From Gemmiger formicilis (lineage in GTDB: Bacteria; Bacillota; Clostridia; Oscillospirales; Ruminococcaceae): a stretch of DNA of 64,000 nt. The position numbers and the translations under genes are program-made. A model generated the notes under the pieces. That model searched no databases. It was not told where the DNA came from and saw only the letters and a list, made by a program, of their open reading frames with translations. The first letter of the stretch is position 1. The number at the start of each line of letters is the position of its first letter. Positions 1 to 9,362 of this stretch are shown piece after piece. The stretch covers positions 62,001 to 126,000 of the forward strand of contig NZ_WQOH01000100.1 of NCBI RefSeq assembly GCF_018784445.1, given 5' to 3'.

Positions 1-48
1 GGATATCTCCCAGCAAAAGTTCCGTACCTACGCATATAATTTCAGCTG

Positions 49-1242
49 TCACAGCAGTTCGTCATCTCCCATGCGGATGTAGATCTTTTCAACATTCTCG
101 GCGGCCTCGGCTTCCAGCGCGGCCAGAGCGGGCATAGCGGCCTCGGCAGCCAGAATTTCGTCCAGTGTCGGGTTCGTCTTGGGGTGCGGCGGGGTAAAGA
201 TCGTGCAGCAGTCCTCATACGGCTCAATGGACGTCTCAAACGTGCCGATCTTACGCGAAATATTGATGATCTCGATTTTATCCATGCCGATGCAGGGGCG
301 CAGCACAGGCAGATCCTGGGCCTGGTCGGTGCAGGCCAGCGCGGCCATGGTCTGGCTGGCGACCTGGGCCAGGCTCTCGCCGGTGATGAGGGCCTGCAAT
401 TCCAGCTTTTTCGCCACCTGGTTGGCAATGCGCAGCATACTGCGGCGCATCAAAACCGTGAACAGCACGTCGGGCGCGTGGTCGCGGATGTACTCCTGAG
501 GCTTGGTGTAGGGCACGACAAACAGCGTGCAGTTGCCGGTGTACTCGACGATTTCCCGCGCCAGATCGCGCACTTTCAGCTTGGCGCGCAGGCTGGTGTA
601 CGGCGGGCTGGCAAAGTGGATGTGGTGCAGCGCCAGGCCGCGGCGGGCCATACACCAGGCAGCGACGGGGCTGTCAATGCCGCCGGACAGCAGGTTCAGT
701 GCGCGGCCGCTGGTGCCCACCGGCAGACCGCCCGCAGCCTCGACCTTGGGGCCGTGGACGTAGGCGGCGTGGTCACGAATCTCGACCATGATTTCCAGCT
801 GGGGGTTGTGCACATCCACGCGCAGGTGGTGGTGCTTGTCCAGCAGGTAGGCACCCAACTCGCGGCAGATTTCGGGGCTTTTCATCGGGTAGGCCTTGTC
901 GGCGCGCTTGGCCTCGACCTTGAAGGTGCGCAGACCGCGCAGCGTCTCGCCCAGGTAGGCCTCGGCGGTTTCGCAGATGGCATCAAAATCCTTGGGGCAC
1001 TCGACAGCGCGGCTGAGTTTGACGATGCCGAACACATGGGACACGCGGCGGAATGCCTCGTCCATATCAAGGCCGTCCTCTTTTGGCTCGATAAAAACGG
1101 TGCTCTGGGCCTGGTAGACCTTGAACTTGCCCAGTGGCTCCAGACGCCAGCGGATGATTTTTGCCAGCCGCGCTTCAAACTTGCCGCGGTTCAGGCCCTT
1201 CAGCGTCATTTCGCCCTGATAGGCGAGGATGATTTCTTTCAT
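49..1242 (-). CDS. thiI: tRNA 4-thiouridine synthase / thiamine sulfur-transfer protein ThiI
   Basis: ThiI adenylates U8 of tRNA and inserts sulfur taken from a cysteine desulfurase; it also feeds sulfur to thiazole synthesis. At 397 aa it has an N-terminal ferredoxin-like/THUMP part (about 60-165) and a PP-loop ATPase motif SGGIDSPVA near residue 187. It lacks the C-terminal rhodanese domain of the longer E. coli form, as is usual in Firmicutes. The ATG at 1242 follows GAAAGGAAC. The next gene upstream on the same strand is a cysteine desulfurase, the expected sulfur donor. The 210-bp gap between them is filled by palindromic repeats. Confidence 0.93.
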   Translation of the reverse strand: MKEIILAYQGEMTLKGLNRGKFEARLAKIIRWRLEPLGKFKVYQAQSTVFIEPKEDGLDMDEAFRRVSHVFGIVKLSRAVECPKDFDAICETAEAYLGETLRGLRTFKVEAKRADKAYPMKSPEICRELGAYLLDKHHHLRVDVHNPQLEIMVEIRDHAAYVHGPKVEAAGGLPVGTSGRALNLLSGGIDSPVAAWCMARRGLALHHIHFASPPYTSLRAKLKVRDLAREIVEYTGNCTLFVVPYTKPQEYIRDHAPDVLFTVLMRRSMLRIANQVAKKLELQALITGESLAQVASQTMAALACTDQAQDLPVLRPCIGMDKIEIINISRKIGTFETSIEPYEDCCTIFTPPHPKTNPTLDEILAAEAAMPALAALEAEAAENVEKIYIRMGDDELL

Positions 1243-1265
1243 TCTGTAGTTCCTTTCAAAATATG

Positions 1266-1445
1266 CGACTGCACGGTAGGGGTCGGGTATGCCCGACCCT
1301 CGGCTCTACGGCAGACGCACTGTAACGGGAAGGCGGAGGGCGAGGCATGCCTCGCCCCTACTGTCTGCGGCAGGGTGAGGGCACCCCGCCCTACGATTTG
1401 CCCGAAAAGGGGTTCGTAGGGCGGCCTGCTCTCAGGCCGCCGCCA
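1266..1445. repeat. Cluster of three GTAGGGG-type palindromic repeats
   Basis: Three adjacent palindromes fill the gap between the cysteine desulfurase and thiI. Their cores are GGTCGGGTATGCCCGACC (about 1278), GGCGAGGCATGCCTCGCC (about 1345) and GGGCGGCC...GGCCGCC (about 1420). They are linked by GTAGGGG, CCCCTAC or CCCTAC ends. Stem sequences differ while the ends are alike. The same family recurs at about 3878, 12224, 16772, 32117, 41697, 41763 and 41818. Confidence 0.75.
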
Positions 1446-1453
1446 GCAGCCGT

Positions 1454-2620
1454 TCAAATATGCTGCAATTCCTTCAACCCATCTCTTACCCCATCCAGCA
1501 GTGCGTCCACGTCCTCGGCGGTGTTGTCGGCGCAGAAGCTCACGCGCAGGGCAGTACGCACGGTCAAATCGGCGCAGCCCATGGCCTGCAGGGTGTGGCT
1601 CGGCTCGCCCTTATCGCAGGCGGATCCGCCCGAGACATACACCGCGCGGGTGTTCAGATAGTTGATAAAAGTTTGACTGTTGATGCAGTTGGTGGAGAAG
1701 TTCACGATCTCCCCCACCGCGTCCTCGGGCGAGTTCAGCGTGATGCCGTCCAGCGCGGCCAGGCCCGCGCGCAGCTGTTGGTTCAGCGCAGCAATGTGGG
1801 CGGCGCGGGTGCGCAGCTTTTGCTGACCCTGGGCCGCCGCCACGCCCAAGCCCACGATGTAGGGCGTGTTCTCGGTGCCGGGGCGCAGGCCGCGCTCCTG
1901 GTGGCCGCCGATGTAGGGCGGCTTGAGGTTCTGGCGCTGGCTGTCCCGCACAAACAGCGCCCCCACGCCCTTGGGCGCGTGTACCTTGTGGCCGGAGACA
2001 GACAAACTATCGACCTCACGCCATTTTTGCAGGTCAATAGGCATACGCAGCCACGCCTGCACGGCGTCCACATGGAAGTGGGTGCGGCTGTTGCGGGTCT
2101 TGATGCCCTTGCCCAAAGCGGCGATATCCTGCACCGCGCCGGTCTCATTGTTGACGGCCATGCAGGCGGCAAGGACGGTGCTTTTGTCGATCTCGGCCAA
2201 AAATTTTTGCGTGTCGATGCGGCCATCCGGGCCGGGCAGAACCTCAACAACGGTGAAGCCCTCGTCCTTCAGGGCGCGGATGGGGCGCTGCACGCTGGGG
2301 TGCTCGAACCCGGTCACGACGATTTTGTTGCCCCAGTGCTTGCGCGGGCGGGCCGCGCCGTAGACGGCCATGTTGTTGCCCTCGCTGCCGCAGGCGGTAA
2401 AGTAGATTTCGTCGCTGCGGCAGTGCAGGGTCTTGGCCACCCGGGCGCGGGCGGTCATAATGGCGTCCTGCGCGGCCACGGCGGGGTCATACAGGCTGCT
2501 GGGGTTGGCCCAGTGTTCCACCATGGCCGTGGTGATGGCCTGCGCCACCGCCGGATCCACCCGGGAGGTAGCAGCGTTGTCCAGATAATGCAGCTGGGGG
2601 TCGGAAAGCATAACACTCAT
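1454..2620 (-). CDS. Cysteine desulfurase (NifS/IscS family, class V aminotransferase fold)
   Basis: A PLP enzyme that takes sulfur from cysteine, leaving alanine and an enzyme persulfide. The 388-aa protein starts with the typical YLDNAATS motif, carries the PLP lysine in SGHKVHAPKG (about residue 210) and the active-site cysteine in SGGSACDKGEPSH (about 331). Its position directly upstream of thiI on the same strand suggests it is the dedicated sulfur donor for ThiI (NifZ-type role), not a general Fe-S cluster enzyme; this is inference. The ATG at 2620 is followed four codons later by another ATG, so the exact start is slightly uncertain. Confidence 0.9.
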   Translation of the reverse strand: MSVMLSDPQLHYLDNAATSRVDPAVAQAITTAMVEHWANPSSLYDPAVAAQDAIMTARARVAKTLHCRSDEIYFTACGSEGNNMAVYGAARPRKHWGNKIVVTGFEHPSVQRPIRALKDEGFTVVEVLPGPDGRIDTQKFLAEIDKSTVLAACMAVNNETGAVQDIAALGKGIKTRNSRTHFHVDAVQAWLRMPIDLQKWREVDSLSVSGHKVHAPKGVGALFVRDSQRQNLKPPYIGGHQERGLRPGTENTPYIVGLGVAAAQGQQKLRTRAAHIAALNQQLRAGLAALDGITLNSPEDAVGEIVNFSTNCINSQTFINYLNTRAVYVSGGSACDKGEPSHTLQAMGCADLTVRTALRVSFCADNTAEDVDALLDGVRDGLKELQHI

Positions 2621-2653
2621 TCCTCACATTTTACACAAAGTTATACAGGTTAA

Positions 2654-2682
2654 ATTATACACGTTCGCCCCCGAAAAAACAA
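2654..2682 (-). promoter_or_regulatory. Promoter of the cysteine desulfurase-thiI pair
   Basis: On the minus strand there is TTGTTT (2682-2677), 17 bp, then TATAAT (2659-2654), 34 bp before the ATG at 2620. The -35 overlaps a CCCCGAAAA...TTTTCGGGG stem-loop at about 2670-2695. Confidence 0.55.
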
Positions 2683-2713
2683 TATTTTCGGGGAAAAAAG
2701 TGAGATAACAAAA

Positions 2714-2850
2714 AAGCCTCCCCTCTTGAGGGGAGGTGGACGCCGAAGACAGCCGGAGGGATTCCGATGGGCTTTGCCTTGCACGCCGCTACACCCGCAG
2801 CCTGGGCAGGAATCCTTCCGCTTCGTGGGAAGGCCAGGGCTTTTACTCTC
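2714..2850. repeat. Diverged member of the long inverted-repeat family
   Basis: The segment begins AAAAGCCTCCCC and ends GGAAGGCCAGGGCTTTT, with an inner GGAGGGATTCC/GGAATCC pair. It has the same layout as the four clearer copies at 12251, 13474, 19754 and 22362, but a different core. It lies between the aldo/keto reductase and the desulfurase. No coding capacity is supported. Confidence 0.5.
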
Positions 2851-3856
2851 CAAAGTCCTCGGCGGCTTTTTTCATCATCTGGCGGATGGGCAGGTTATAG
2901 GGGCAGCGGGGTTCGCACGCGCCGCACCGGATGCAGGCCCCGGCCTTGGTTTGCAGGGTGGCGTAGCGCTCGCGGCCCCACTGCTGCAAGCCATAGCGGT
3001 TCAGATACCCCTGGAACAAAAACACGCTGGGGATGGAAATACCCACCGTGCAGGGGGCGCAGTAGTTGCAGCGGCGACAGAACTGCGTGCCCAGCGCGTC
3101 GCGCACGGCCTGGCAGGCTGCTTCTTCCTCGGGGGTCAGCGGGTCGATGTTCGCCGCGCCCGCCACGTTGGCGTTCAGCTCGTCCACCGTCGCCATACCG
3201 GGGATCGCCACCGTCACCGCCGGGTTGGACAGCACGTACCGCAGCGCCAGGCGGCCATCCTCGATGGCCCCGCCCGCGAGGGGTTTCATATCGATAAAGC
3301 CCTTGCCCGCCGCCGCACAGCGGTCGATCAGCTCCTTGCCCTGCTGCTCGACGATGTTATAGGGGAACATGATCGTCTCGATTTCCGGGATGTCCAGCGC
3401 GGCCTCAAACACGGCGGCCAGGTGCGCCGTGATGCCGATGTGCCCCACTACGCCCTTGGTCTTGGCTTCCAGCAGGGCTTCCATTGCGCCGCCGGGGGCC
3501 AGGATGGTTTGCAGGCCCTCCATGCTGGGGTTGTGGAACTGGAACAGTTCGATGTGGTCGGTGCGCAGGTTTTTCAGGCTGGTGGCGATCTCGGCCTCCA
3601 TGTCGGCCTTGGTCAGGGCGCGGCATTTGGTGGCCAGGATGAAGTCATCCCGCAGGCCCGCTTCTTCCAGCGATTGGCCGATCCATTCCTCGCTGACCGT
3701 GTAGGCGCGGGCAGTGTCGATGTAGTTGACGCCCACCTTATGGGCAGCGATGAGCAGTTCCCGCGTGCCGGGCTGGTCGATGCGCTGGATAGGGATGCCG
3801 CCAAACCCCAGGCGAGAAATTTTCAGGCCGGTTTGACCAAAGTTGACGTATTGCAT
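2843..3856 (-). CDS. Aldo/keto reductase with C-terminal 4Fe-4S domain
   Basis: An NAD(P)H-dependent oxidoreductase of unknown substrate. Residues about 1-260 form the AKR TIM barrel, with YIDTARAY (catalytic Asp and Tyr), ATKCRALTK (Lys) and LFQFHNPS (His). The C-terminal 80 residues have two ferredoxin-type cysteine runs, CRRCNYCAPC and CIRCGACEPRCPYNLP, typical of the Fe-S AKR subfamily of anaerobes that passes electrons between flavin or ferredoxin and a carbonyl. The length of 337 aa fits. The ATG at 3856 follows AAAAGGAGC. It appears to be a single-gene unit; the 3' end runs into the repeat at 2714-2850. Confidence 0.9.
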   Translation of the reverse strand: MQYVNFGQTGLKISRLGFGGIPIQRIDQPGTRELLIAAHKVGVNYIDTARAYTVSEEWIGQSLEEAGLRDDFILATKCRALTKADMEAEIATSLKNLRTDHIELFQFHNPSMEGLQTILAPGGAMEALLEAKTKGVVGHIGITAHLAAVFEAALDIPEIETIMFPYNIVEQQGKELIDRCAAAGKGFIDMKPLAGGAIEDGRLALRYVLSNPAVTVAIPGMATVDELNANVAGAANIDPLTPEEEAACQAVRDALGTQFCRRCNYCAPCTVGISIPSVFLFQGYLNRYGLQQWGRERYATLQTKAGACIRCGACEPRCPYNLPIRQMMKKAAEDFGE

Positions 3857-3877
3857 AGTGTGCTCCTTTTGCTCTGT

Positions 3878-3990
3878 TGCGGGGCGTTGAGGACGCCGCC
3901 CCCTACAAATTCTCCGTTACCCACATTATAGCAAATCTGCCGCAAAAATCCAGACCTAAAGCCTTCCTCAAAGGGAGAGAAGCCTTTTTT
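3878..3990. repeat. Solo palindromic repeats upstream of proC
   Basis: A GTAGGGG-type palindrome (GGGGCGTTGAGGACGCCGCCCCCTACA, split core about 3878-3905) is followed by a short AAAGCCTTCC...AGAAGCCTTTTTT remnant of the long inverted-repeat family (3957-3990). The second piece could act as a weak terminator. The two repeats separate the divergent reductase and proC. Confidence 0.45.
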
Positions 3991-3993
3991 CCG

Positions 3994-4028
3994 TTGACAA
4001 AATGCCCCCGCTGTACTACCATTATACT
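3994..4028 (+). promoter_or_regulatory. Probable proC promoter region
   Basis: A perfect TTGACA lies at 3994-3999. At 17-bp spacing the -10 would be TACCAT (4017-4022). A better TATACT at 4023-4028 sits 23 bp away, too far for sigma-A with this -35. The choice of -10 is unresolved. Confidence 0.4.
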
Positions 4029-4058
4029 GTATATAAAATAAGGTATGGGGGGTTCTTT

Positions 4059-4865
4059 ATGAAATACGGTTTTATCGGCTGCGGCAACATGGGCGGGGCC
4101 GTGGCACGCGCGGTCTGCAAGGGTGCCGGTGCCGGGGATGTGCTGCTGGCCAACCGCACGCCCGCCAAGGCACAGGCATTGGCCGAGGAACTCGGCTGTG
4201 CCTGCGGCACAAATGAGGAAGTCGCCAGCATCTGCGATTTCATCTTTCTGGGGGTGAAGCCCCAGATGATGGCCGACATGCTGGACGAGCTGGCCCCCGC
4301 ACTGGAAGCCCGCGCCGAGAGCCGTCCCTTTGTGCTGGTCACGATGGCGGCGGGGCTGTCGATGCAGCAGATCCGCATGATGGCCGGCAGCGGCTACCCC
4401 ATCATCCGCATGATGCCCAACACCCCCGTGGCGCTGGGCGACGGCATGATCCAGTATTGCTCTGACGATGTGGAGCCGGACAAGCTGAACGAATGGCTCA
4501 CCGCCATGGCCCCCGCGGGCCGTTTGGACGCCGTCCCGGAAAGCCTGATCGACGCCGCCAGCGCGGTGTCCGGCTGCGGCCCGGCCTGGGCGTACCAGTT
4601 CATTGAAGCCCTGGCTGACGGCGGCGTGGCGGCTGGTCTGCCCCGCGCCAAGGCGCAGGAGTACGCCGCCCAGATGCTTTTGGGCAGCGCCCGCATGGTG
4701 CTGGAAACCGGCAAGCACCCCGGCGAGCTGAAAGACGCCGTGTGCAGCCCCGGCGGGTCGACCATCCAGGGCGTGCGCCTGTTGGAGGAACGCGCCTTCC
4801 GCGGCGCCGTGACCGACGCCGTTTTGGCAGCGTATGAGAAAACGAAGGATTTGGGGAAGAAGTAA
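4059..4865 (+). CDS. proC: Pyrroline-5-carboxylate reductase
   Basis: Catalyses the last step of proline synthesis, reducing pyrroline-5-carboxylate with NAD(P)H. The 268-aa protein starts with the Rossmann motif YGFIGCGNMGGAVA and has the C-terminal P5CR signature around residues 220-245 (CSPGGSTIQGV). I chose the ATG at 4059 because GGGGGGT lies just upstream and the Rossmann fold begins immediately; an earlier in-frame ATG at 4002 would add residues unlike the family. It is the first gene of a proC-proB-proA operon, three bases before proB. Confidence 0.95.
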   Translation: MKYGFIGCGNMGGAVARAVCKGAGAGDVLLANRTPAKAQALAEELGCACGTNEEVASICDFIFLGVKPQMMADMLDELAPALEARAESRPFVLVTMAAGLSMQQIRMMAGSGYPIIRMMPNTPVALGDGMIQYCSDDVEPDKLNEWLTAMAPAGRLDAVPESLIDAASAVSGCGPAWAYQFIEALADGGVAAGLPRAKAQEYAAQMLLGSARMVLETGKHPGELKDAVCSPGGSTIQGVRLLEERAFRGAVTDAVLAAYEKTKDLGKK

Positions 4866-4868
4866 ATT

Positions 4869-5633
4869 ATGCGTATCGTCGTTAAAGTAGGCACCAGCAC
4901 GCTGGCACACCCCAGCGGGCTGCTCAACATCCGCCACACCGAGGATTTGGTCAAGGTGTGGAGCGATATCCAGAACGCCGGGCATCAGCTTATTGTCGTG
5001 TCGTCGGCGGCTACCGGCCTGGGCGTCGGCAAACTGCAAATCGAAAAGCCCAGCGACATCATTACCAAGCAGGCCGCCGCAGCCGTGGGCCAGTGCGAGC
5101 TGATGTACACCTACGACCGGCTGTTCGGCCAGTACAACCACACCGTGGCGCAGATGCTGCTGACCTGGGAGGATTTCGACCACGAAAACCGCCTGCGCAA
5201 CCTGCAAAACACGCTGGAACGTCTTTTGCAGCTGCACACAATCCCCATCATCAACGAGAACGACCCCATCGCCTGCGAGGAATATTCCCTGGGCGACAAT
5301 GACACACTGGCCGCACTGGTAGCAACGTGCATCCACGCCGACCTGGTCGTGCTGATGTCCGACATCGACGGCCTGTACACCGCCGACCCCCACACCCACC
5401 CCGACGCGAAGCTCATCCCGGTGGTGGAAGAAATCACCCCCGAAATTGAAATGCTGGCGGGCGGCGCAGGTTCGTCCCTGGGCACCGGCGGCATGCTGAC
5501 AAAAGTCACCGCTGCCAAGCGTGCCACCGCCGCGGGCGTGGACATGATCATCACCAACGGCGCCCACGCCGAGGTGCTGTACGATATCGTTGAGGGCAAG
5601 CCGGTGGGCACTCGCTTTGCAGGCCACAAGTAA
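4869..5633 (+). CDS. proB: Glutamate 5-kinase, short form without PUA domain
   Basis: Phosphorylates glutamate to gamma-glutamyl phosphate, the committed and feedback-regulated step of proline synthesis. The 254-aa protein covers only the amino-acid kinase domain: KVGTSTL at the N-terminus, INENDPIA, LMSDIDGLYTADP and GTGGMLTK. The C-terminal PUA domain found in E. coli ProB (367 aa) is absent, which is a known short form in Firmicutes. It starts three bases after proC, with GGGGAAGAAG as ribosome binding site. Confidence 0.94.
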   Translation: MRIVVKVGTSTLAHPSGLLNIRHTEDLVKVWSDIQNAGHQLIVVSSAATGLGVGKLQIEKPSDIITKQAAAAVGQCELMYTYDRLFGQYNHTVAQMLLTWEDFDHENRLRNLQNTLERLLQLHTIPIINENDPIACEEYSLGDNDTLAALVATCIHADLVVLMSDIDGLYTADPHTHPDAKLIPVVEEITPEIEMLAGGAGSSLGTGGMLTKVTAAKRATAAGVDMIITNGAHAEVLYDIVEGKPVGTRFAGHK

Positions 5634-5645
5634 GGGAGGTTCCCC

Positions 5646-6938
5646 ATGACCACACAGGAAATTTTGCAGGCCGCCCAGGGCGCAAAAATGCCGCTGGCGC
5701 TGGCCGATGCCGACACGAAAAACGCCGCGCTGGAGGCCATGGCCGTGGCGCTGATCGCCGCCAGTGACAAGATTTTGGAGGCAAACCAGCGCGACCTGGA
5801 CGCTGCCCGGGGCCGCGTGAGCGACGTAATGCTGGACCGCCTGGCCCTGACCCCCAGCCGTCTGACCGACATGGCAAAGGGCATGCGCGAGGTCGCCGCC
5901 CTGCCGGATCCGGTGGGCGCGGTGCTGCGCAAAATTGTGCGTCCCAACGGTCTTATTATTGAAAAGACTGCTGTGCCGATGGGCGTTATCGCCATTATTT
6001 ACGAGAGCCGCCCCAACGTCACCAGCGACGCCGCCGCCCTGGCTATCAAGGCGGGCAGCGCCTGCATTTTGCGCTGCGGCCGCGACGCCTGGGCCAGCTG
6101 CCACGCCATCGTGGAGGCCCTGCGCGCGGGCCTGCGCAAAGCCCGCCTGCCGGAGTGTGCGGTAAGCCTGCTGTCGGACACCTCCCACGCCAGCGCCAAC
6201 GAGCTGATGACTGCCGACGGCCTGGTCGATTTGCTGATTCCCCGCGGCGGCGCGGGGCTGATCCGCGCCTGTGTTGAGAACGCGACGGTGCCCTGTATCC
6301 AGACCGGCACCGGCATCTGCCACGTCTACGTGGACAAAGCCGCTGACCTGGAAATGGCGGTGGACATCGTGGAAAACGCCAAGACCAGCCGCCCCAGCGT
6401 CTGCAACGCCGAGGAAACGCTGCTGGTTCACAAGGACGTTGCAGCGCAGTTCTTGCCGATGTTAAAGACCCGCCTGGTGGACGGCCGCGCCGCCGCCGGC
6501 TTAACGCCGGTGGAGCTGCACCTGGACGCCCAGGCCGCCGCCATCATCGACGGTGTGCCCGCCGCGCCGCAGGATTTTGACACGGAATATCTGGACTACA
6601 AGCTGAGCGTAGCCGTGGTGGACGACGTGGACGCAGCGATTTTGCACATTGCCAGGCATTCCACCCACCACAGCGAGGCCATCATCACAGCGGACGCCGA
6701 GGCAGCGGCGCGGTTCACGGCCTGTGTGGACAGCGCAGCGGTCTACGTGAACGCCAGCACCCGCTTTACCGACGGCGGCGAGTTTGGTCTGGGCTGCGAA
6801 ATGGGCATCAGCACCCAAAAGCTGCACGCCCGCGGCCCCATGGGGTTGGCGGAGCTGTGTACCTACAAGTACATCATCCACGGCAGCGGCCAGACAAGAG
6901 GCGGCAGCAGCGCAAAGATGAGCTGCTACACAAAGTAA
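5646..6938 (+). CDS. proA: Gamma-glutamyl phosphate reductase
   Basis: Reduces gamma-glutamyl phosphate to glutamate semialdehyde, acting directly after ProB. The 430-aa protein has the family hallmarks [20 protein letters not shown], the catalytic cysteine in [10 protein letters not shown] (about residue 226) and the C-terminal [16 protein letters not shown]. The start follows AAGGGAGGTTCCCC, 12 bp after proB. Last gene of the operon; two hairpins follow it. Confidence 0.96.
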   Translation: MTTQEILQAAQGAKMPLALADADTKNAALEAMAVALIAASDKILEANQRDLDAARGRVSDVMLDRLALTPSRLTDMAKGMREVAALPDPVGAVLRKIVRPNGLIIEKTAVPMGVIAIIYESRPNVTSDAAALAIKAGSACILRCGRDAWASCHAIVEALRAGLRKARLPECAVSLLSDTSHASANELMTADGLVDLLIPRGGAGLIRACVENATVPCIQTGTGICHVYVDKAADLEMAVDIVENAKTSRPSVCNAEETLLVHKDVAAQFLPMLKTRLVDGRAAAGLTPVELHLDAQAAAIIDGVPAAPQDFDTEYLDYKLSVAVVDDVDAAILHIARHSTHHSEAIITADAEAAARFTACVDSAAVYVNASTRFTDGGEFGLGCEMGISTQKLHARGPMGLAELCTYKYIIHGSGQTRGGSSAKMSCYTK

Positions 6939-6943
6939 AAATA

Positions 6944-7040
6944 CCCTTGCGTTCATCACAAACGCAAGGGCGATCCGTTTATCAAAGAACTTCCCCCTGC
7001 TTGCGCAGTGCTGCGCAAGCAGGGGGAAGTTCTATTCTAT
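6944..7040 (+). terminator. Tandem hairpins between convergent proA and the muramidase gene
   Basis: The first hairpin pairs CCCTTGCGTT (6944-6953) with AACGCAAGGG (6961-6970). The second is a 21-bp perfect stem, 6987-7007 with 7012-7032, starting GAACTTCCCCC and ending in a T-rich stretch. As the genes converge here, the second is probably a bidirectional terminator. Confidence 0.75.
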
Positions 7041-7046
7041 TTGGTT

Positions 7047-9167
7047 TTATCCAATGTTCATATCCACTGGCCGGGAGATACCCTTGACACTGCCGGAGCC
7101 GGTGTACTGCCAGATGTTGTACTTGTAGCTGAAGCTCAGCGTGTCACGGTACTGGGCGATCCAAATGTTGTACTTGCTGATGTTCGCAAAGTTCAGCGCG
7201 TTGTAGAACCAGCTTGCGTAGGAGTAAACGCCCGCGCTGTACCCGGAGTTGCGGATCGTCTCGCAGAAAGCGACGGCGCAGGCCGTGCGCTCGGCGGCGC
7301 TGATGGCGTTGGCGCGGCCGCCCGCAACGCTCTCGGTGTCGTAGTAGACGCCCAACGGCAGGCTGTACCCGCCCACCAGGCTCAACACCATGCTGGCCTC
7401 CTCAACGGCTTCCTGCTCGTTGATGGCCTGGCTGTAAAAGTAGACGCCGACTTTCAGGCCCGCGTTGATAGCGCCCTGGATGTTGGCGCGGTAGGTCGAA
7501 TCCTCGACCAGTGCGCCGCTGCCGTAGCCGCGGTAGCCGCAGCGGATGATGGCAAACGTGATGCCGTCGGCCTTGACGGCGTTCCAATCAATGCTGCCCT
7601 GGAACTTGGAAACGTCGATGCCGCGGGCCGTGCGGTTCAGCGCACCGTCCGCCCCAAAGGTGTAAACGTCGCCCTGGATGACCTGCTGTCCGGTGACGGG
7701 CTGGTGGGTCGTCGGGTCATAATAGTACGTCACGCCGTCAATTTCCTGCCATCCGGTGTACTGGTACACGGTGTCGTCGGAACTGGTCACGTCAAAACCG
7801 TAGCTCGCCAGATCCTTGGCCTCGATATTGTCAGGCCAGCCCGCCGTGGGATCCGGCGTGGCGGTGGGGGCCTCGGTCGGGGCCGGGGTGTTCGTGGGGG
7901 CGACCGTCGGTTCGGGCGTCGCCGTCACTTCCGGTGTAGGCTCGGCGGTTGGTTCTGCCGTCGGCTCTGCGGTGGGCTCGGCAGTAGGCTCTGCCGTCGG
8001 TTCCGGAGTGGGAGCCTCGGTGGGAGCGGGCGTCTCCTCGGCGATGGAGGCCGCCTCATCCCCCTCCTGCACGGCGGGTTCATCGGCGCGGTGTGCCCAC
8101 GCCATGCGGGTGTTGGCCGCGCCCAGCAGCTGAATGGAATCCGCTGCGCCGGGCAGCCAGGCAGAAGTGTTCGTGTTGGCCGCGTAGTTCGGGTCGCGGG
8201 TCGCGCCGATCAGATCCCGCGTGCCGTCCTGGTAGACGGGCAGATAGGGGGTCTCGGTGCCGTCGGCCAGCAGCAGGTGGCCGCTGCTGCTCAACTTGGC
8301 CGTGTAAGTAGTTTTGGTGCCGGTCTCGGTCTTGTCGCTCTCGGCATAGGTAACCGTGTCAGTCACTTCCTCGACGATGGGCGCGGAACCTGCGTTGCTG
8401 ACGCCGGAGTCCTCGGCACTCTCGTTGACCTGGCTTGCCTGAACGATCTTTTCCTTGACAGCCTGTACATCCGCCTTGTAGACGACCTTTTCCTTCACAG
8501 TTACGGTCTGGGCTTCGGGGGTGGTGTAGCCTTCGATGGGCTGCAGGGCCAGCGTGTAGTCGCCGGGTTCCACGTCCTCGGCCAGGGCGGTGCCGGTCTC
8601 GGGGTCAAGCGCGTAGTCGGTGGCGTTGCCCTTGGCGTCGGTCAGGGTGATGGTGCCCTCAACGCCCAGCAGAGGTGTCTTTTCCTGCTCGTCGTCCTTG
8701 GTCGGAGCAGCGGTAGGCGTCGGGGTCGGGGTGGCGGTCGCCTTTGGCGTGGCCGTGGGTTTAGCCCCGGACGCCGCCGACGCGCCAGCCTTGGGCGACG
8801 CAGACGGCAGAGCCGTGGGTTCCGGCGTTGCTGTGGCTTCGGGCAGCGGGTCCACGTAGAGCGTCACGCCGACGTCCTGCTGCACGACGGTGGCCTCCAT
8901 GGTCAGGGTGCGGTCCGGCACCGGCGTAGGGCTGGGCGTGGGGGACGGCGACGGCGTGGGCGTGGCTGCCGTTTCCGGTGTGGCGGTCACGACCGGGGCC
9001 GGGGTGGCCGTGGGCAGGTTGAACGGCGTAACGCCCGCCGCGAACGCGCCCAGGCCGATGCTGGCCGTCAGCGCGACAGCCGTGCCGCCCGCCGCCAGCT
9101 TATACAGTGGCAGCCGCGCAAACGTGCTGCCGGAGAAATACCGCATGGGATTCTTTTTATTAAACAT
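7047..9167 (-). CDS. Secreted GH25 muramidase (lysozyme) with Pro/Thr-rich linkers
   Basis: Predicted to cleave the glycan backbone of peptidoglycan outside the cell. Of 706 aa, residues 1-45 hold a basic start and one hydrophobic segment (signal peptide or anchor). Two low-complexity Thr/Pro/Ala regions follow (about 50-85 and 375-446), the second built on a 12-bp unit encoding EPTA five times in a row. A small PEGA-like beta domain lies between them. A short choline-binding-like segment (GVTYYYDPTTHQPVTG) precedes the GH25 domain at about 516-706, with GIDVSKFQG and the catalytic YYDTES (D-x-E). The EPTA tract could vary in length between strains. The ATG at 9167 follows GAGGAAC. Confidence 0.88.
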   Translation of the reverse strand: MFNKKNPMRYFSGSTFARLPLYKLAAGGTAVALTASIGLGAFAAGVTPFNLPTATPAPVVTATPETAATPTPSPSPTPSPTPVPDRTLTMEATVVQQDVGVTLYVDPLPEATATPEPTALPSASPKAGASAASGAKPTATPKATATPTPTPTAAPTKDDEQEKTPLLGVEGTITLTDAKGNATDYALDPETGTALAEDVEPGDYTLALQPIEGYTTPEAQTVTVKEKVVYKADVQAVKEKIVQASQVNESAEDSGVSNAGSAPIVEEVTDTVTYAESDKTETGTKTTYTAKLSSSGHLLLADGTETPYLPVYQDGTRDLIGATRDPNYAANTNTSAWLPGAADSIQLLGAANTRMAWAHRADEPAVQEGDEAASIAEETPAPTEAPTPEPTAEPTAEPTAEPTAEPTAEPTPEVTATPEPTVAPTNTPAPTEAPTATPDPTAGWPDNIEAKDLASYGFDVTSSDDTVYQYTGWQEIDGVTYYYDPTTHQPVTGQQVIQGDVYTFGADGALNRTARGIDVSKFQGSIDWNAVKADGITFAIIRCGYRGYGSGALVEDSTYRANIQGAINAGLKVGVYFYSQAINEQEAVEEASMVLSLVGGYSLPLGVYYDTESVAGGRANAISAAERTACAVAFCETIRNSGYSAGVYSYASWFYNALNFANISKYNIWIAQYRDTLSFSYKYNIWQYTGSGSVKGISRPVDMNIG

Positions 9168-9362
9168 TCCTGTTCCTCACAGTTGAAAATTCTAAATTCC
9201 TACACCATAAATCGTACCATGAAAAAGCCCCCGCCGCAAGAGGGCGAGGGACGAAAAAGGCGCTGAAAAACGCCGAAATTTTCAACATCCGGGTGGGCTG
9301 TTTGTTAAGAATTGTGATATTGTGGAAACAACTTTCCGGGCATCTAGCGGTGCGGGGCACTG

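Noticed and set aside
3903-6431. 842-codon open frame opposite proC-proB-proA
   Set aside because: It is a by-product of GC-rich codons in the real genes. No ribosome binding site, His/Gln-rich shadow composition and no family.
7925-8000. Short tandem repeats as a CRISPR array
   Set aside because: The 12-bp units are in frame, code for EPTA and have no spacers.
7008-9266. 752-codon open frame opposite the muramidase gene
   Set aside because: Shadow of the Thr/Pro-rich repeats; Gly/Arg-rich nonsense with no start signals.
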